Shown: positions 51,556 to 61,261 of the stretch, piece by piece | Layout: each line of letters opens with the position of its first letter | Numbering within the stretch: position 1 is the stretch's first letter | Source: Stakelama flava | GTDB taxonomy: Bacteria > Pseudomonadota > Alphaproteobacteria > Sphingomonadales > Sphingomonadaceae | Assembly: GCF_019351405.1 (NCBI RefSeq) | Contig: NZ_JAHWZX010000014.1 | Location: 2,181 to 66,180 of the forward strand | Reading direction: 5' to 3' | DNA length: 64,000 nucleotides | The notes under the pieces: model-generated | Told to the model about the DNA's origin: nothing | What the model saw: the letters and a program-made list of their open reading frames with translations, nothing else | Databases searched by the model: none | Position numbers and translations under genes: made by a program

Positions 51556-54099
51556 CTAATCGTCTTTCGCGGATGCTTTTTTCGCGGGACTTTTCTTTGC
51601 CGCCGGCTTTTTCTTCGGTGCCGCCTTCCTCTTCGCGCCCTTCTTCTTAACCGGCCCCTTGGCTGCCTTGTCATCGATAAGCTGCGCCGCCTCTTCCAGT
51701 GTCAGCGCATCCTTGTCGATCGTCTTGGGCAACGTGGCATTGGTTGTTCCGTCGGTGACATAGGGACCGTAGCGCCCCTCCATCAGCTTCACCTCTTCCT
51801 CGGTCCGCGGATGCTTGCCCAGCACCTTTAACGGTTCGCGAGTACCACGGGCGCGCGGTCCCTTTTCCGCCGCTTCGGCCAGCTTCACCACGGCGGCGTT
51901 CATGCCGGTTTCGAACACTTCCTCGGTCGAGGACAGTTTCGCATATTTGCCGTTATGCTTCAGATACGGGCCATAGCGGCCGATCGACGCTTCGATCGGT
52001 TCGCCCGTTTCGGGATGGTCGCCGATGGTGCGCGGCAGGCTGAGCAGCTTGAGCGCCATTTCCAGATCGAGTTCGCCCGGCAGGTCCTTGGGGATCGACG
52101 CACGCTTCGCCTCCTTGCCCTCGCCTAGCTGGATATACGGGCCGAACCGTCCCGATTTGCGCTCGACCTCCAGCCCGGTTTCGGGGTCGGTGCCCAGCCC
52201 TTCGGGACCGGTATCTTCGGACGCGACGCCCGGCTGCGCAAAGGCGCGGGTGTATTTGCAGTCGGGATAGTTGGAGCAGGCAACGAACGCGCCAAACCGC
52301 CCGCCGCGCAGCGCCAGCCTGCCATCGCCGCAACTGGGGCAGGCGCGCGGGTCCGATCCATCGGCCTTTGCCGGGAATAGGAAGGGTTCGAGGAACTGGT
52401 CAAGCTGCGCCGTCACCTCGGACGGTTTGAACTCCATGACCTCGTTGGTGCGCGGTTTGAAATCGCGCCAGAACGCTTCGAGCACCGCCTGCCATGCCGC
52501 GCGACCGCCGGACACATCGTCCAGTTCCTCCTCCAGCCCGGCGGTGAAATCATAGCTGACATATTTTTCGAAAAAACGTTCGAGGAACGCAGTCAGCAAC
52601 CGGCCGGTTTCCTCGGCGAAAAAGCGGTTCTTCTCGGTGCGCACATAGGCGCGATCCTTCAGCACCTGAATGATCGAGGCATAGGTCGATGGCCGCCCGA
52701 TCCCCAGTTCCTCCAGCCGCTTGACCAGCGATGCTTCGGAAAAGCGCGGCGGCGGCTGGGTGAAATGCTGTTCGGCGCGCACGCCGATCTTCGCCGGGGA
52801 ATCGCCTTCGCGCAACATCGGCAGACGGCGCGAATCCTCGTCATCCGCGTCGTCGCGCCCTTCCTCGTACAGCGCGAGGAAGCCGGGAAAGAGCACTACC
52901 TGCCCCGTCGCCCGAAGCGCGGTGCGCCCGGTGCCGTCCTCCAGTTCGATCGTCGTGCGTTCAAGCCGCGCCGACGCCATCTGGCTCGCCAGTGCACGCT
53001 TGAAGATCAGATCGTACAGGCGGCCGTGATCACCCGAGCCTGCGCGGTCCTTTGAAAAGTCGGTGGGGCGGATCGCCTCATGCGCTTCCTGCGCATTCTT
53101 CGCCTTTGTCTGATACTGGCGCGGCTTATCGGGGACATAGCCGCCGTCATACCGGTCCTGGATCGCCTTGCGCGCGTCCTGAATCGCGCCGCCGTCCATC
53201 TGAACCCCGTCGGTACGCATATAGGTGATCGCGCCGTCTTCATACAGCGCCTGCGCGATCCGCATCGTGTGGCTGGCGGAAAAGCCCAGCTTTCGCGCCG
53301 CTTCCTGTTGCAGCGTGGAAGTGGTGAAGGGCGGCGGCGGGTTGCGCGTGCCTGGCTTGGTCTCGACCGAGGCGACAGTGAAGCGCCCCGCCTCGACCGC
53401 AGCTTTCGCGCGCATGGCGGTGGCTTCGTCGCCGATGGTCAGCCGGTCGATCCTGTCGCCTTCGAACCGGACAAGGCGCGCTTCGAAACCGGTGCCGTCC
53501 TGTTCCATATCGGCCGCGACCGACCAATATTCCTGCGCGACGAAGCTTTCGATCTCGCGCTCGCGCTCGACCACCAACCGAAGCGCAACCGACTGCACTC
53601 GCCCCGCCGATTTGGCGCCGGGCAGCTTGCGCCACAGCACCGGCGACAGGGTGAAGCCGACCAGATAGTCAAGCGCCCGGCGCGCGCGATACGCATCGAT
53701 CAGATCGGTATCGAGGCCGCGTGGGGCTAGCATCGCATCGGTCACCGCCTTTTTTGTGATCGCGTTGAAGGTGACTCGCTCCACCTCTTTGGGCAGCGCC
53801 TTTTTCTTCGCCAGCACTTCCTGCACATGCCAGGAAATCGCCTCCCCCTCACGATCGGGGTCGGTGGCCAGGATCAGCCGGTCGGCCTTTTTCGCCTCAT
53901 CCGTAATCGCCTTTAGCTGCTTCGATTTGTCGGCATAGGGTTCCCACGACATTTCGAATCCCTGATCCGGATCGACCGACCCGTCCTTGGGCGGCAGATC
54001 ACGGACATGGCCGTAGCTCGCGAGAACGCGGTAATCCTTGCCGAGATATTTCTCGATGGTTTTCGCCTTGGCCGGCGATTCGACGATGACAAGCTGCAT
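51556..54099 (-). CDS. topA: DNA topoisomerase I (type IA)
   Basis: Removes negative supercoils by single-strand passage. The 847-residue protein begins with the Toprim domain MQLVIVESPAKAKTIEKYLG (with ILATDPDREGEAISWH) and has the active tyrosine in AITYMRTDGVQMD. A zinc-ribbon region CPSCGDGRLALRGGRFGAFVAC plus the next CNYPDC-like pair follow, then repeated glycine-rich zinc-less ribbons (RFGPYIQLGEG, RYGPYLKHNGK, RYGPYVTDG). The tail is about 45 residues, very rich in Lys and Ala, as in alphaproteobacterial TopA. Start ATG at 54099. Confidence 0.96.
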   Translation of the reverse strand: MQLVIVESPAKAKTIEKYLGKDYRVLASYGHVRDLPPKDGSVDPDQGFEMSWEPYADKSKQLKAITDEAKKADRLILATDPDREGEAISWHVQEVLAKKKALPKEVERVTFNAITKKAVTDAMLAPRGLDTDLIDAYRARRALDYLVGFTLSPVLWRKLPGAKSAGRVQSVALRLVVEREREIESFVAQEYWSVAADMEQDGTGFEARLVRFEGDRIDRLTIGDEATAMRAKAAVEAGRFTVASVETKPGTRNPPPPFTTSTLQQEAARKLGFSASHTMRIAQALYEDGAITYMRTDGVQMDGGAIQDARKAIQDRYDGGYVPDKPRQYQTKAKNAQEAHEAIRPTDFSKDRAGSGDHGRLYDLIFKRALASQMASARLERTTIELEDGTGRTALRATGQVVLFPGFLALYEEGRDDADDEDSRRLPMLREGDSPAKIGVRAEQHFTQPPPRFSEASLVKRLEELGIGRPSTYASIIQVLKDRAYVRTEKNRFFAEETGRLLTAFLERFFEKYVSYDFTAGLEEELDDVSGGRAAWQAVLEAFWRDFKPRTNEVMEFKPSEVTAQLDQFLEPFLFPAKADGSDPRACPSCGDGRLALRGGRFGAFVACSNYPDCKYTRAFAQPGVASEDTGPEGLGTDPETGLEVERKSGRFGPYIQLGEGKEAKRASIPKDLPGELDLEMALKLLSLPRTIGDHPETGEPIEASIGRYGPYLKHNGKYAKLSSTEEVFETGMNAAVVKLAEAAEKGPRARGTREPLKVLGKHPRTEEEVKLMEGRYGPYVTDGTTNATLPKTIDKDALTLEEAAQLIDDKAAKGPVKKKGAKRKAAPKKKPAAKKSPAKKASAKDD

Positions 54100-54249
54100 G
54101 AGAGAGTGGAAACGTCCTTACATGTGTGCGCACAAGGATGGGGAGCCTCCTAGCGGCTCGTCAAGGTGCGCGACAGACCGTTTATCGGAACCTGTCGAGC
54201 GTATCGAACGTGTAAGCCGCAATCGCCGATCATTGCCACGGAGACGATA

Positions 54250-54948
54250 TTGCCGGATTTTCCTGCCTGGCTGCACACGCTTTCACTACTTTCGCTTGCC
54301 ATCGGCTTTGGCTGCGCGGTCGTTATCGTGATCGACGAAGTTCGCCATCCGCAGAAAATGTGGATCATGAATCTGGTCTGGCCGCTGACCGCGCTGTTCG
54401 GCAGCGTCATCTGGCTGGCCTTCTACAACAGTTTCGGGCGCAATGACGGCACGCAGGACGATGCGCCGCCGATGCACATCGCCGTTGCCAAGGGCGCATC
54501 GCATTGCGGGGCTGGCTGTACGCTGGGCGACATCATCGTCGAATGGGCGGCGTTCGCCATTCCGGGAATCGCGACATTGTTCGGCTGGCACAGCCTGTTC
54601 GCCGAGAAGACCTTTGCGGTATGGATTCCCGACTATCTGGTCGCGTTTGCCATCGGCATTGTCTTTCAATATTTCACCATCGCCCCGATGCGCGGTCTGT
54701 CGTTCGGCAAGGGCGTGTGGCAGGCGGTGAAGGCGGACACGCTGTCTATCACCAGCTGGCAGGTGGGCATGTACGGCCTGATGGCGATTGGCCAGTTCGC
54801 CTGGTTCAAACCCGCTTATGGCGGCGTGGCGGAGGTGAACACGCCCGAATTCTGGTGGCTGATGCAAATCGCGATGCTGGCGGGATTCGCCACCGCCTAT
54901 CCGACCAACTGGTGGCTCGTGAAATCGGGCCTGAAGGAAAAGATGTGA
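54250..54948 (+). CDS. DUF4396 family membrane protein
   Basis: A 232-residue membrane protein with about six hydrophobic segments. The DUF4396 marks are GASHCGAGCTLGDIIVEWAAF and KADTLSITSWQVGMYGLMAI; the pairs of Cys and His (SHCGAGC) suggest metal or heme binding. Function unknown. The start is taken at TTG 54250 with GGAGA before it. A GTG at 54166 would also be in frame but adds an unlikely N terminus. The final TGA overlaps the next gene as GTGA. Confidence 0.75.
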   Translation: MPDFPAWLHTLSLLSLAIGFGCAVVIVIDEVRHPQKMWIMNLVWPLTALFGSVIWLAFYNSFGRNDGTQDDAPPMHIAVAKGASHCGAGCTLGDIIVEWAAFAIPGIATLFGWHSLFAEKTFAVWIPDYLVAFAIGIVFQYFTIAPMRGLSFGKGVWQAVKADTLSITSWQVGMYGLMAIGQFAWFKPAYGGVAEVNTPEFWWLMQIAMLAGFATAYPTNWWLVKSGLKEKM

Positions 54949-55997
54949 CTTTGACCGACCGCCTCGCCCTGACCGTCCCGATTTTTCAGGCACCGATGGC
55001 GGGCGTTTCCACGCCTGCGCTTGCCGCCGCGGTGTGCGAGGCGGGAGGGTTGGGTGCGCTGGGGCTGGGCTCCAGCAACGCCGAAACCGCACGAACGATG
55101 ATTCGCGAAACGCGCGAACGCACTACCCGCCCGTTCAACGTCAACCTGTTCGTCCATGCCGACCCGGCTGAAGACTGGCCGCGCGAAACAGCCTGGCTGA
55201 AAGCGCTGGGCCACAGCTTTGCCGAAGCTGGCGCGGAGCCGCCGGATGCCCTTCGCACCATCTATCGCAGCTTTGCGCACGACGACGCGATGCTCGCCAT
55301 GCTGCTGGACGAAAAGCCGGCGGTGGTGAGCTTTCATTTCGGTCTTCCCGACGCCGGGCGGATCACCGCGCTTCACGAGGCGGGCTGCCTGCTGCTCGCC
55401 ACCGCGACCAGCCCCGATGAAGCGCGGGCGGCGGAGCGCGCCGGGATCGACGCCATTGTCGCGCAAGGCTTCGAAGCTGGCGGGCATCGCGGGATTTTCG
55501 ATCCCGACGGGCATGATGAACAGCTTGGCACCCTCGCGCTCACCCGACTGCTCGCATCGCGCTGTTCGGTCCCGGTGATCGCCGCCGGCGGAATCATGGA
55601 CGGCGCCGGAATTCGCGCCGCGCTTGATCTGGGCGCGATCGCAGCGCAGCTCGGCACGGCTTTTATCGCCTGTCCCGAAAGCGCAGCCGATGACGGGTAT
55701 CGCGCCGCGCTGACGGGAGAGGCGGCAGAACATACGATTATGACGCGCGCCATTTCGGGCCGCCCGGCGCGCGCGCTTGCCAACCGGTTTACCCGCCTCG
55801 GATCGAGTATCGACGTGCCGCCACCCGATTATCCGCGTGCCTATGATGCCGGGAAAGCGCTCAACGCCGCGCACAAGGCAAAGGGAGAGGCCGGGTTCGG
55901 CGCGCAATGGGCGGGGCAAGGTGCGCCACTCATCCGTGCGATGCCAGCCAGCGAATTGATGGCGCAGCTTCGCCGGGAGTTGCACGACGTACGCTAG
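54945..55997 (+). CDS. Nitronate monooxygenase family flavoprotein
   Basis: The 350-residue TIM barrel has FMN-binding features of class I/II nitronate monooxygenases: PIFQAPMAGVSTPALAAAVCEAGGLGALG, NVNLFVH, AIVAQGFEAGGHRG, and PVIAAGGIMDGAGIRAALDLGA followed by LGTAFIACPES. Members oxidise propionate-3-nitronate or related nitronates, or act as 2-nitropropane dioxygenases. The GTG at 54945 with AAGGA before it is preferred; a TTG six bases later is possible. Its gene is translationally coupled to the DUF4396 gene, for no known reason. Confidence 0.88.
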   Translation: MTLTDRLALTVPIFQAPMAGVSTPALAAAVCEAGGLGALGLGSSNAETARTMIRETRERTTRPFNVNLFVHADPAEDWPRETAWLKALGHSFAEAGAEPPDALRTIYRSFAHDDAMLAMLLDEKPAVVSFHFGLPDAGRITALHEAGCLLLATATSPDEARAAERAGIDAIVAQGFEAGGHRGIFDPDGHDEQLGTLALTRLLASRCSVPVIAAGGIMDGAGIRAALDLGAIAAQLGTAFIACPESAADDGYRAALTGEAAEHTIMTRAISGRPARALANRFTRLGSSIDVPPPDYPRAYDAGKALNAAHKAKGEAGFGAQWAGQGAPLIRAMPASELMAQLRRELHDVR

Positions 55998-56000
55998 AAG

Positions 56001-57089
56001 CTAGGCGAGGCTTACCCTGCCCCCCGCATGCCGTTCCAGCCGTCCGGCCAGTTCCAGTTCGAGCAGCACCGTCTGAACCGCGGCGGGCGCATGGCCTGAC
56101 TGGCGGATGAGTTCGTCGACCGCGACCGGCACGGGGCCGAGCAGACCGGCGACATTGCGCCGTTCCACATCGCTGGCGTCGGCCGCGGGCGGCGCGCCGC
56201 CGAACGACGAGGATGGCGAGCGTACCGCGCGTGCGTCGATGGGCCGGATCATCTCGATAATGTCTGCCGCCGACTGGACCAGCGTCGCCCCTTCGCGGAT
56301 CAGCATATTGCATCCCTGCGCACGCGGATCGAGCGGGCTGCCCGGCACCGCCATGACCTCGCGCCCCGCCTCCCCGGCAAGCCGCGCTGTGATGAGCGAC
56401 CCCGATTTCGGCGCCGCTTCCACCACCACCGTGCCCAGGCTCAACCCCGCGATGATCCGGTTGCGATAAGGAAAGTGTCGCGCGCGCGGTTCAGTGCCCG
56501 GCGGCTGTTCGGCGATCAAAAGCCCGCGATTTGCCACCGCTTCCTGAAGCTCGGCATTTTCGGGCGGGAACGCGATGTCGATGCCGCTGGCGATCACGCC
56601 CGCCGTGCCGCCATCGATCGCGCCGATATGCGCCTGCGTATCGATTCCGCGCGCCAGTCCGGACACGACGGTCAGGCCCTGCCCCGCCAGCCCTTGCGAC
56701 AATTGCCGGGCGAAACGGCATGCGGCGGCTGACGCGTTGCGTGCGCCGACCATCGCGATGCAAGGGCGCGCCATCAGCGCTGAATCGCCGCGCAGGATCA
56801 GCGCGGCCGGCGCATTGTCGAGTTGATCGAGAAGCGGCGGATAGTCCGCATCGTCGCGAAACAGATAGCGCGCGCCCAGTTTCTCCACCTGCGCGATTTC
56901 GCGCACGACCATGCGTTCATCGGCGATGACCGGTGTCCTGCCCCCGCCGCGCCGGGCAAGGTCGGGAAGCGCGTCGAGCGCCGCAGCCGCACCTCCGAAA
57001 CGCGCGACGAGCTGCATATAGGAAACCGGCCCGACATTGGCGGAACGGATCAGGCGAAGCCGCGCGAACCGGACGTCCGGTTCGCTCAA
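56001..57089 (-). CDS. dprA: DNA-processing protein DprA
   Basis: Protects incoming single-stranded DNA and loads RecA during natural transformation. The 362-residue protein has an N-terminal SAM-like domain (RFARLRLIRSANVGPVSYMQLV), the Rossmann core (AMVGARNASAAACRFARQL, TVVSGLARGIDTQAHIGAI, SGIDIAFPPEN, FPYRNRIIAGLSLGTVVVEA, GSLITARLAGEAGREVMAVPG) and a C-terminal winged helix. The start is TTG at 57089, whose bases overlap the plsY stop as TTGA; the open frame beyond that is plsY out of phase. No competence genes lie nearby. Confidence 0.92.
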   Translation of the reverse strand: MSEPDVRFARLRLIRSANVGPVSYMQLVARFGGAAAALDALPDLARRGGGRTPVIADERMVVREIAQVEKLGARYLFRDDADYPPLLDQLDNAPAALILRGDSALMARPCIAMVGARNASAAACRFARQLSQGLAGQGLTVVSGLARGIDTQAHIGAIDGGTAGVIASGIDIAFPPENAELQEAVANRGLLIAEQPPGTEPRARHFPYRNRIIAGLSLGTVVVEAAPKSGSLITARLAGEAGREVMAVPGSPLDPRAQGCNMLIREGATLVQSAADIIEMIRPIDARAVRSPSSSFGGAPPAADASDVERRNVAGLLGPVPVAVDELIRQSGHAPAAVQTVLLELELAGRLERHAGGRVSLA

Positions 57090-57688
57090 CGCGAGCCGCC
57101 GACGCGCGGCTCCTCCCCGGACATCAGCCGATCGATATTCTGGCGATGCTTCCAAACGGTGAGCAGGGCCAGCGCGAGGTACAGCAGCACCAGATCGAAC
57201 CGGCCGAACCATGCGGCGGTGACAGGCGTGCTGAGCGCCGCCGCCATCCCTGCGAGCGAGGAAATGCGAAGCGTCGCAAGCAGGCCCAGCCAGAGCAGCG
57301 CATAGACCAGCGCGCAGGGCCAATGCAGCGCGAGCGCGATCCCCATAAAGGTCGCAACCCCCTTCCCGCCCCGGAATTTCAGCCAGATCGGGTAACAATG
57401 CCCCAGAAAGACGGCGGCAGCGGCGAGCAGTTCGTTGCCCGGAAAGACCAATCCCGCCAGCCAGACCGCAGCCCAGCCCTTGAACAGATCGAGCAGTAGC
57501 GTTGCCGCGGCCAGTCCCTTGCGCCCGGTGCGCAGCACATTGGTCGCGCCGATATTGCCCGATCCGATGCTGCGCAGATCGCCCGCCCCGGCAAGCGCGG
57601 TCAGGATCATGCCGAACGGAATCGCGCCCAGCAAATAGCCCAGCAATAATGCTCCGGCAGGTGCCATCCAGATGATTTCGGTCTGCAC
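57086..57688 (-). CDS. plsY: Acyl-phosphate glycerol-3-phosphate acyltransferase PlsY
   Basis: The membrane enzyme adds the first acyl chain to glycerol-3-phosphate from acyl-phosphate. The 200-residue protein has five hydrophobic helices and the three PlsY motifs: LRSIGSGNIGATNVLR, LGHCYPIWLKFRGGKGVAT, and the later helical segment ahead of TVWKHRQNIDRLMSGEE. Start codon GTG at 57688 has AAGGGA before it. dprA overlaps its stop by four bases. murI is divergent, 111 bp away. Confidence 0.95.
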   Translation of the reverse strand: MQTEIIWMAPAGALLLGYLLGAIPFGMILTALAGAGDLRSIGSGNIGATNVLRTGRKGLAAATLLLDLFKGWAAVWLAGLVFPGNELLAAAAVFLGHCYPIWLKFRGGKGVATFMGIALALHWPCALVYALLWLGLLATLRISSLAGMAAALSTPVTAAWFGRFDLVLLYLALALLTVWKHRQNIDRLMSGEEPRVGGSR

Positions 57689-57799
57689 TAAATCCCCTTG
57701 CAGCCCGCAAGCTAGGCCGTCAATTGCGCAACGGCAACAACCTCGATCAGCTTTGCGCCCGCTTGACGATGGCGAAGCGCCAGCCCATCAGCGCGCGCC

Positions 57800-58597
57800 A
57801 TGACCGACACGCGGCCAGTGCTGTTTTTCGATTCCGGCGTCGGCGGGCTGTCCGTGCTGGGGCCGACGCGCGCGCTGCTGCCCCACGCGTCTATCGTCTA
57901 TGCGGCCGATTCGGCCGGCTTTCCCTATGGCACGCGCAGCGACGCCGATATCGCGGCACGCGTGCCCGCGCTGCTCGGCCGGCTGACCGAACGCTACCAC
58001 CCCCGCCTGATCGTCATCGCGTGCAATACGGCATCGACCATCGCGCTCGCGGCGGTTCGCGCCGCGCTGGACCTGCCGGTGGTCGGCACCGTACCGGCGA
58101 TCAAGCCCGCCGCGCAGCAGAGCGGCACGCGAGTCATCGGCGTGCTGGGTACCCCCGCCACCGTGCGGCAGACCTATGTCGACGATCTCGCCGCGCGTTT
58201 CGCGGGCGATTGTGTGGTCCTGCGCCACGGGTCGGCCGAACTGGTGAAACTGGCAGAGGCGAAATTGCGCGGCGAACCGGTCGAACCCGCCGCTTATCGC
58301 GAAGCGCTGGATGGGCTGTTCGGGCAGGAAGGCGGCGGCGAGATCGATATTGTCGTCAATGCGTGCACCCATTTCCCGCTGATCGCGCAGGAACTTTCGC
58401 AAGCCGCGCCGCATCCGGTGCGCTTCATCGATGGTGGACCGGGGATTGCGCGGCGCATTGCCCATCTGACCGCCGGTCAGTCATGGCCGGAAACTTCCCC
58501 GCCGGGCAAGGCTGTTTTCACCCGGCTGGGCCACGCGGAACGCGCGCTGGAACCGGCGCTATCCGGCTTTGGCCTCGATACCATCGAAGCGCTGTAA
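57800..58597 (+). CDS. murI: Glutamate racemase
   Basis: Makes D-glutamate for peptidoglycan. The 265-residue protein has VLFFDSGVGGLSVLGPTRALL (catalytic Asp and Ser loop), FPYGTRSDADIA, the first catalytic cysteine in VIACNTASTIAL, and the second in VVNACTHFPLIAQEL. Length is normal. Start ATG at 57800. Confidence 0.94.
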   Translation: MTDTRPVLFFDSGVGGLSVLGPTRALLPHASIVYAADSAGFPYGTRSDADIAARVPALLGRLTERYHPRLIVIACNTASTIALAAVRAALDLPVVGTVPAIKPAAQQSGTRVIGVLGTPATVRQTYVDDLAARFAGDCVVLRHGSAELVKLAEAKLRGEPVEPAAYREALDGLFGQEGGGEIDIVVNACTHFPLIAQELSQAAPHPVRFIDGGPGIARRIAHLTAGQSWPETSPPGKAVFTRLGHAERALEPALSGFGLDTIEAL

Positions 58598-58629
58598 AGC
58601 GGCGCACGGCCGCGCCAAAACCGGTGGTT

Positions 58630-58809
58630 TCAACCGCGCCGCGGGATGGTGGAACTTGCCATGTCGGCATCGTCGCGCGCCATCACGCAATAGCGCTCGG
58701 CCATCTCGCGATGCGCCCTTCGCGCCGATGCATCGACGGCGCGATCAGCCGATTCGCGTTCCTCGCGTTCGCGTTTTTGCCAATATTGGCGGTGTGGATG
58801 ATCAATCAT
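58630..58809 (-). CDS. Small conserved sphingomonad-type protein
   Basis: A 59-residue protein (MIDHPHRQYWQKREREERE, then SADRAVDASARRAHREMAERY) that is highly charged and helical, with no membrane segment. The block ERESADRAVDASARRAHREMAERY resembles small hypothetical proteins I associate with sphingomonads. The strong Shine-Dalgarno GAGGGGAAAG right before the ATG and the isolated position support a real gene. Function unknown. Confidence 0.7.
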   Translation of the reverse strand: MIDHPHRQYWQKREREERESADRAVDASARRAHREMAERYCVMARDDADMASSTIPRRG

Positions 58810-59034
58810 TCGCTTTCCCCTCGAAACCGAACGGGAGCGCTTTTTACGTCTCTCAGCCGCAGCCATGCCCGGAGTCGATGGGCTGCGATATCGCCTTGTA
58901 CCACAGCCGCGGGGGACGCGACTTGATCGAGAGCAATCGCAGATAGGAAGGAACCTTTCGCCTACGGATGAATACGTAAAAGCGCAGCGCGACACTGGAA
59001 ATCCCCGGCCGATGGGTTTACCCGCAGAGGAATC

Positions 59035-60279
59035 ATGACCAGCGAAACCCATGCCGTTCCGGGGATCGACTATAACCGCGCATTCGCGCAGGCGATCGAC
59101 CGGCTCCATGCCGAGGGGCGCTATCGCGTCTTCATCGACATCCTGCGTAACAAGGGGATGTTCCCCAATGCGCGCTGCTTTGCGGGACATAATGGGCCGA
59201 AGCCGATCACCGTATGGTGTTCGAACGACTATCTGGCCATGGGGCAGCATCCAAAGGTCATCGCAGCGATGGAAGAGGCGTTGCACGATGTAGGCGCAGG
59301 TTCCGGCGGCACCCGCAATATCGGCGGCACCACCCATTATCATATCGATCTGGAGACGGAGCTGGCCGACCTGCATGAAAAGCAGGGCGCGCTGCTTTTC
59401 ACCTCCGGTTACGTTTCGAACGAGGCGACGCTGTCGACGCTGGCCAAGATCCTGCCCGGCTGCATCATTTTCTCCGACGAACTAAACCATGCATCGATGA
59501 TCGCGGGAATCCGCAATTCGGGCTGCGAAAAACGGGTGTTCCGTCACAATGACGTCGAACATCTCGAAGCGCTGCTCGCCGCCGAGGACCCGGCCGTTCC
59601 AAAGCTGATCGCGTTCGAAAGCGTCTATTCGATGGATGGCGACATCGCGCCGATCCACGCGATCTGCGACCTGGCCGACAAATACAACGCGCTCACCTAT
59701 CTCGACGAAGTGCACGCGGTCGGCATGTACGGCCCGCGCGGCGGCGGCATTTCGGAACGCGACGACGCCGCACGGCGCCTCACCATCATCGAAGGGACGC
59801 TGGGCAAGGCGTTTGGCGTGATGGGCGGCTATATCGCGGCGGACAAGCAGATCATCGATGTGATCCGCAGCTATGCTCCCGGTTTCATCTTCACCACTTC
59901 GCTTTCCCCCGTGCTGGTTTCCGGCGCGCTGGCGAGCGTGCGGCACCTTAAATCCTCAAGCGCGGAGCGTGACGGGCAGCAGGCGGCGGCGGCGAAGCTG
60001 AAGGCGATGATGCGCGATGCCGGCCTGCCGGTCATGGATTCGACCACGCATATCGTTCCGCTGATGGTCGGTGACCCGGTGAAGGCGAAGCGGATCAGCG
60101 ACATCCTTCTCGCCGAATATGGCGTTTACGTGCAACCGATCAATTTCCCGACGGTGCCGCGCGGGACCGAACGGCTTCGCTTCACGCCCGGCCCGGCGCA
60201 TGACGAGGCGATGATGACCGAGCTGGTCGAGGCGCTCGTCGAAATCTGGGACCGGATGGAGCTAAAGCTCGCCGCCTGA
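59035..60279 (+). CDS. hemA: 5-aminolevulinate synthase
   Basis: Condenses glycine with succinyl-CoA to 5-aminolevulinate, the C4 route to heme in alphaproteobacteria. The 414-residue PLP enzyme has [78 protein letters not shown], and the PLP lysine in [15 protein letters not shown]. Heme from this route is also the substrate of the heme oxygenase at 28 kb. Start ATG at 59035 follows GAGG. The gene overlaps the next convergent gene by 18 bases. Confidence 0.97.
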   Translation: MTSETHAVPGIDYNRAFAQAIDRLHAEGRYRVFIDILRNKGMFPNARCFAGHNGPKPITVWCSNDYLAMGQHPKVIAAMEEALHDVGAGSGGTRNIGGTTHYHIDLETELADLHEKQGALLFTSGYVSNEATLSTLAKILPGCIIFSDELNHASMIAGIRNSGCEKRVFRHNDVEHLEALLAAEDPAVPKLIAFESVYSMDGDIAPIHAICDLADKYNALTYLDEVHAVGMYGPRGGGISERDDAARRLTIIEGTLGKAFGVMGGYIAADKQIIDVIRSYAPGFIFTTSLSPVLVSGALASVRHLKSSSAERDGQQAAAAKLKAMMRDAGLPVMDSTTHIVPLMVGDPVKAKRISDILLAEYGVYVQPINFPTVPRGTERLRFTPGPAHDEAMMTELVEALVEIWDRMELKLAA

Positions 60280-60675
60280 CCGGCCGTCGCGCTGAAGGGC
60301 CTGAAGCACGGCCAGCGCTGCCTCGGCGTCGGCCGTGGGAACGAAAACATGATCGTGGTGATAGGCAGCGACCATGTTCGCAGCGATGTCGTGCCGCGCC
60401 AGCGCGCCCGATACCGCGGCGGTCAGCCCAACCCCGTCAAGCGCGGAATGAACCGTTAGCGTGATGCAGCGCATCGGCGGAGAACACGCCAGCCCTTGCG
60501 CGCGATCGGTCGGTAGAATCAGCGACACGCCCTCCGCCTCCCGAAAACTTCCTGACGCGAACGCCGCGAACGCGCTTGCCGCCTGTGGATCGGCAAAGGT
60601 TGCGAAGACATACTCGCCCGGTTGCAATGCCGGCTCCATCGCGGCGATCATCGCCGCCGTTTCGCGCACCGCCAT
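60262..60675 (-). CDS. ACT-domain protein
   Basis: A 137-residue protein of the ACT_3/DUF2241-like group. The N-terminal half has [20 protein letters not shown] and [12 protein letters not shown]. The C-terminal ACT domain has [44 protein letters not shown]. These proteins probably bind small ligands such as amino acids; a regulated partner is unknown. The ATG at 60675 is used; a TTG stands one codon upstream. It overlaps the hemA 3' end. Confidence 0.82.
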   Translation of the reverse strand: MAVRETAAMIAAMEPALQPGEYVFATFADPQAASAFAAFASGSFREAEGVSLILPTDRAQGLACSPPMRCITLTVHSALDGVGLTAAVSGALARHDIAANMVAAYHHDHVFVPTADAEAALAVLQALQRDGRSGGEL

Positions 60676-60727
60676 CAACTATCATCCCCATCGGTTCCGG
60701 CGGCCGCCACCGCACCGATGACGCGGA

Positions 60728-61210
60728 TCAATCGCGGCAATAGCCTTCGCCCTGTTTCACCATCACGCAATTGCGTTTGCCCGCCAGATATTTGAGTCCC
60801 GTCTGATCGCCCGTCGCTTTTTTCAGGACATGATTACCGTCCGGTCTGGAAAAGGCGATGCCGTGATCGGTCGCAGTACCATCGAACGTCCCCTTGTGAT
60901 CCAGATCATATTGCATGGTCAGTTCGTAATCCGCCTCGCTATCCTCATCGGTCGGCTTCTTGATGTCGAGATAGGTGCCCTCCACCCCTACCCATTTGCC
61001 GATCCAGTCGTCATAGCGCCCCGGCTTCACCGGCCCGGCGATGGCGTTGCCCGCATCTTCGATTCCGTTTCCGACGCTGGAGGCGGTTTCGCCGATCGCG
61101 TTCGCGATCGCCTCGCTCGCATCCTCCGCGCCGTTGCGTTCCGCAGGACTCGACCCGCCGCACCCCGACAGCAGGGCGATGGAAAAAAGGGGGATCAGCA
61201 ATTTGCGCAT
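60728..61210 (-). CDS. Small lipoprotein of unknown function
   Basis: A 160-residue lipoprotein with signal MRKLLIPLFSIALLSGC (lipidated Cys at 17). An Ala/Asn-rich spacer (EAIANAIGETASSVGNGIEDAGNAIAG) and a C-terminal domain (WIGKWVGVEGTYLDIKKP, LTMQYDLDHKGTFDGTATDHGIAFSR, and KYLAGKRNCVMVKQGEGYCRD) follow. Two cysteines near the end may pair. No family name is known to me. The gene diverges from rpiB with a 51-bp gap between. Confidence 0.75.
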   Translation of the reverse strand: MRKLLIPLFSIALLSGCGGSSPAERNGAEDASEAIANAIGETASSVGNGIEDAGNAIAGPVKPGRYDDWIGKWVGVEGTYLDIKKPTDEDSEADYELTMQYDLDHKGTFDGTATDHGIAFSRPDGNHVLKKATGDQTGLKYLAGKRNCVMVKQGEGYCRD

Positions 61211-61261
61211 CTTGGCTCCTTCGTCTTGGCGCGCGGCGCGAAGGCCGGTAATAGGACGCCC

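Noticed and set aside
57090..57710. N-terminal extension of dprA through plsY
   Set aside because: It is plsY read in the wrong frame. The TTG at 57089 gives the normal DprA length.
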